DNA of 13,990 nucleotides, taken from NCBI GenBank assembly GCA_030043285.1, contig JASHXZ010000636.1, forward strand, positions 1 through 13,990, in the 5' to 3' direction. Numbering within the stretch: position 1 is the stretch's first letter; each line of letters opens with the position of its first letter. The position numbers and the translations under genes are program-made. Below the pieces are notes generated by a model. That model did not search any database. It saw only the letters and a list, made by a program, of their open reading frames with translations, and had not been told where the DNA came from. The DNA comes from Xanthobacteraceae bacterium. Lineage in GTDB: Bacteria; Pseudomonadota; Alphaproteobacteria; Rhizobiales; Xanthobacteraceae. This document shows positions 13,244 to 13,990 of the stretch, piece by piece.

Positions 13244-13990
13244 ATGGCCGAGACCGTCAACACCATCCCAGTCGGCGGACAGCGCGAAGGCGCCACCCGC
13301 AACTTCACGATCAATTTCGGACCGCAGCATCCGGCGGCGCACGGCGTGCTGCGCCTGGTGCTCGAGCTCGACGGTGAGGTGGTGGAGCGCGTCGATCCGC
13401 ACATCGGTCTCCTGCACCGCGGCACCGAGAAGCTGATCGAGAACAAGACCTACCTGCAGGCGATTCCGTATTTCGACCGGCTCGACTACGTCGCGCCGAT
13501 CAACCAGGAGCACGCGTTCTGCCTGGCGGCGGAAAAACTGCTCGGCATCGAGGTGCCGCGGCGGGCGCAGATCATCCGCGTGCTCTATTGCGAGATCGGC
13601 CGGCTGTTGTCGCACATCCTCAATGTCACGACGCAGGCCATGGACGTCGGCGCGCTCACCCCGCCGCTGTGGGGTTTTGAGGAGCGCGAAAAGCTCATGG
13701 TGTTCTACGAGCGCGCCTCAGGCTCGCGCCTGCACGCGGCGTATTTCCGCGTCGGCGGCGTGCATCAGGACCTGCCGCCGAAGCTGATCGACGACATAGC
13801 GGCGTTCTGCGATCCGTTCTTGAAGGTCTGTGACGATCTTGAGGATCTGCTCACCGAGAACCGCATCTTCAAGCAGCGCAACGTCGATATCGGCGTGGTC
13901 AAGCTGGAAGACGCCTGGGCCTGGGGCTTTTCGGGCGTGATGGTGCGCGGCTCCGGCGCCGCCTGGGATTTGCGCCGGGCGCAGCCCTAC
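13244..13990 (+). CDS. nuoD: NADH:quinone oxidoreductase subunit D (49 kDa), 5' part
   Basis: 249 codons from ATG 13244 to the window edge without a stop; complete NuoD is about 400 aa, so roughly 150 residues lie outside. The quinone-site motifs are present: [15 protein letters not shown] (24-38), with His33 corresponding to Thermus Nqo4 His38, and [18 protein letters not shown] (75-92), with Tyr82 corresponding to Nqo4 Tyr87. The [25 protein letters not shown] end is also typical. With NuoB it forms the site where quinone accepts electrons from N2. The start is three bases after the thioesterase stop, with no strong ribosome binding site of its own, which suggests translation depends on upstream ribosomes. 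Confidence 0.97.
   Translation, partial: MAETVNTIPVGGQREGATRNFTINFGPQHPAAHGVLRLVLELDGEVVERVDPHIGLLHRGTEKLIENKTYLQAIPYFDRLDYVAPINQEHAFCLAAEKLLGIEVPRRAQIIRVLYCEIGRLLSHILNVTTQAMDVGALTPPLWGFEEREKLMVFYERASGSRLHAAYFRVGGVHQDLPPKLIDDIAAFCDPFLKVCDDLEDLLTENRIFKQRNVDIGVVKLEDAWAWGFSGVMVRGSGAAWDLRRAQPY

Noticed and set aside
12683..13615. A 310-codon minus-strand frame opposite nuoC, the thioesterase and nuoD.
   Set aside because: Shadow of high-GC codon usage; the opposite strand holds three well-conserved proteins.
1..13990. CRISPR arrays, toxin-antitoxin pairs or other defence systems.
   Set aside because: No regularly spaced repeats, Cas-like genes or paired small toxin/antitoxin genes were seen on either strand.

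Overview
The window looks like chromosomal DNA from a GC-rich alphaproteobacterium of the Hyphomicrobiales (Bradyrhizobium / Rhodopseudomonas / Xanthobacteraceae-like). This is inferred from separate nuoC and nuoD genes, a Rhizobiales-type HU protein beside tRNA genes and the nuo operon, a DUF1127 mini-protein, several Bug/TctC-type periplasmic binding proteins, and a dispersed REP-like palindrome. No integrase, transposase, CRISPR array or phage gene is visible.

Layout. (1) 1-2105: a poorly resolved left edge, ruvX on the minus strand, then a divergent plus-strand pair, a PEBP/YbhB-like protein overlapping by four bases an orphan ModA-like binding protein. (2) 2136-3438: small genes. These are a 49-aa DUF1127 protein with its own terminator and an upstream repeat array, a 70-aa unknown, a secreted Cys-rich-repeat protein and tRNA-Val(UAC). 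(3) 3519-4180: an HU-family nucleoid protein with terminator, and tRNA-Asp(GUC) behind a clear promoter. (4) 4266-10847: seven minus-strand genes. Reading downstream these are two Bug/TctC binding proteins, two alpha/beta hydrolases (one exported), an Asp/Glu-racemase/arylmalonate-decarboxylase-fold protein that lacks the usual catalytic cysteines and is translationally coupled to a third TctC-like binding protein, and a cysteine-dioxygenase-like cupin. No TctA/TctB membrane subunits are present. (5) 10848-11225: non-coding spacer. (6) 11226-end: nuoA, nuoB, nuoC, a FlK-like hot-dog thioesterase, and nuoD (cut by the window edge), all co-directional and nearly gapless.

How they may work together. 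The nuo genes encode the peripheral-arm and first membrane subunits of NADH:quinone oxidoreductase. The thioesterase between nuoC and nuoD is the clearest oddity there: it keeps Thr42/Glu50/His76 of fluoroacetyl-CoA thioesterase but not its Phe gate. The minus-strand cluster has the composition of a carboxylate/ester scavenging or sensing module: periplasmic binders, an exported esterase, a cytoplasmic hydrolase, a decarboxylase/isomerase-fold protein and a cupin oxygenase. The substrate cannot be read from sequence, and the absence of transporter membrane subunits leaves open a sensing role or use of a TTT transporter elsewhere.
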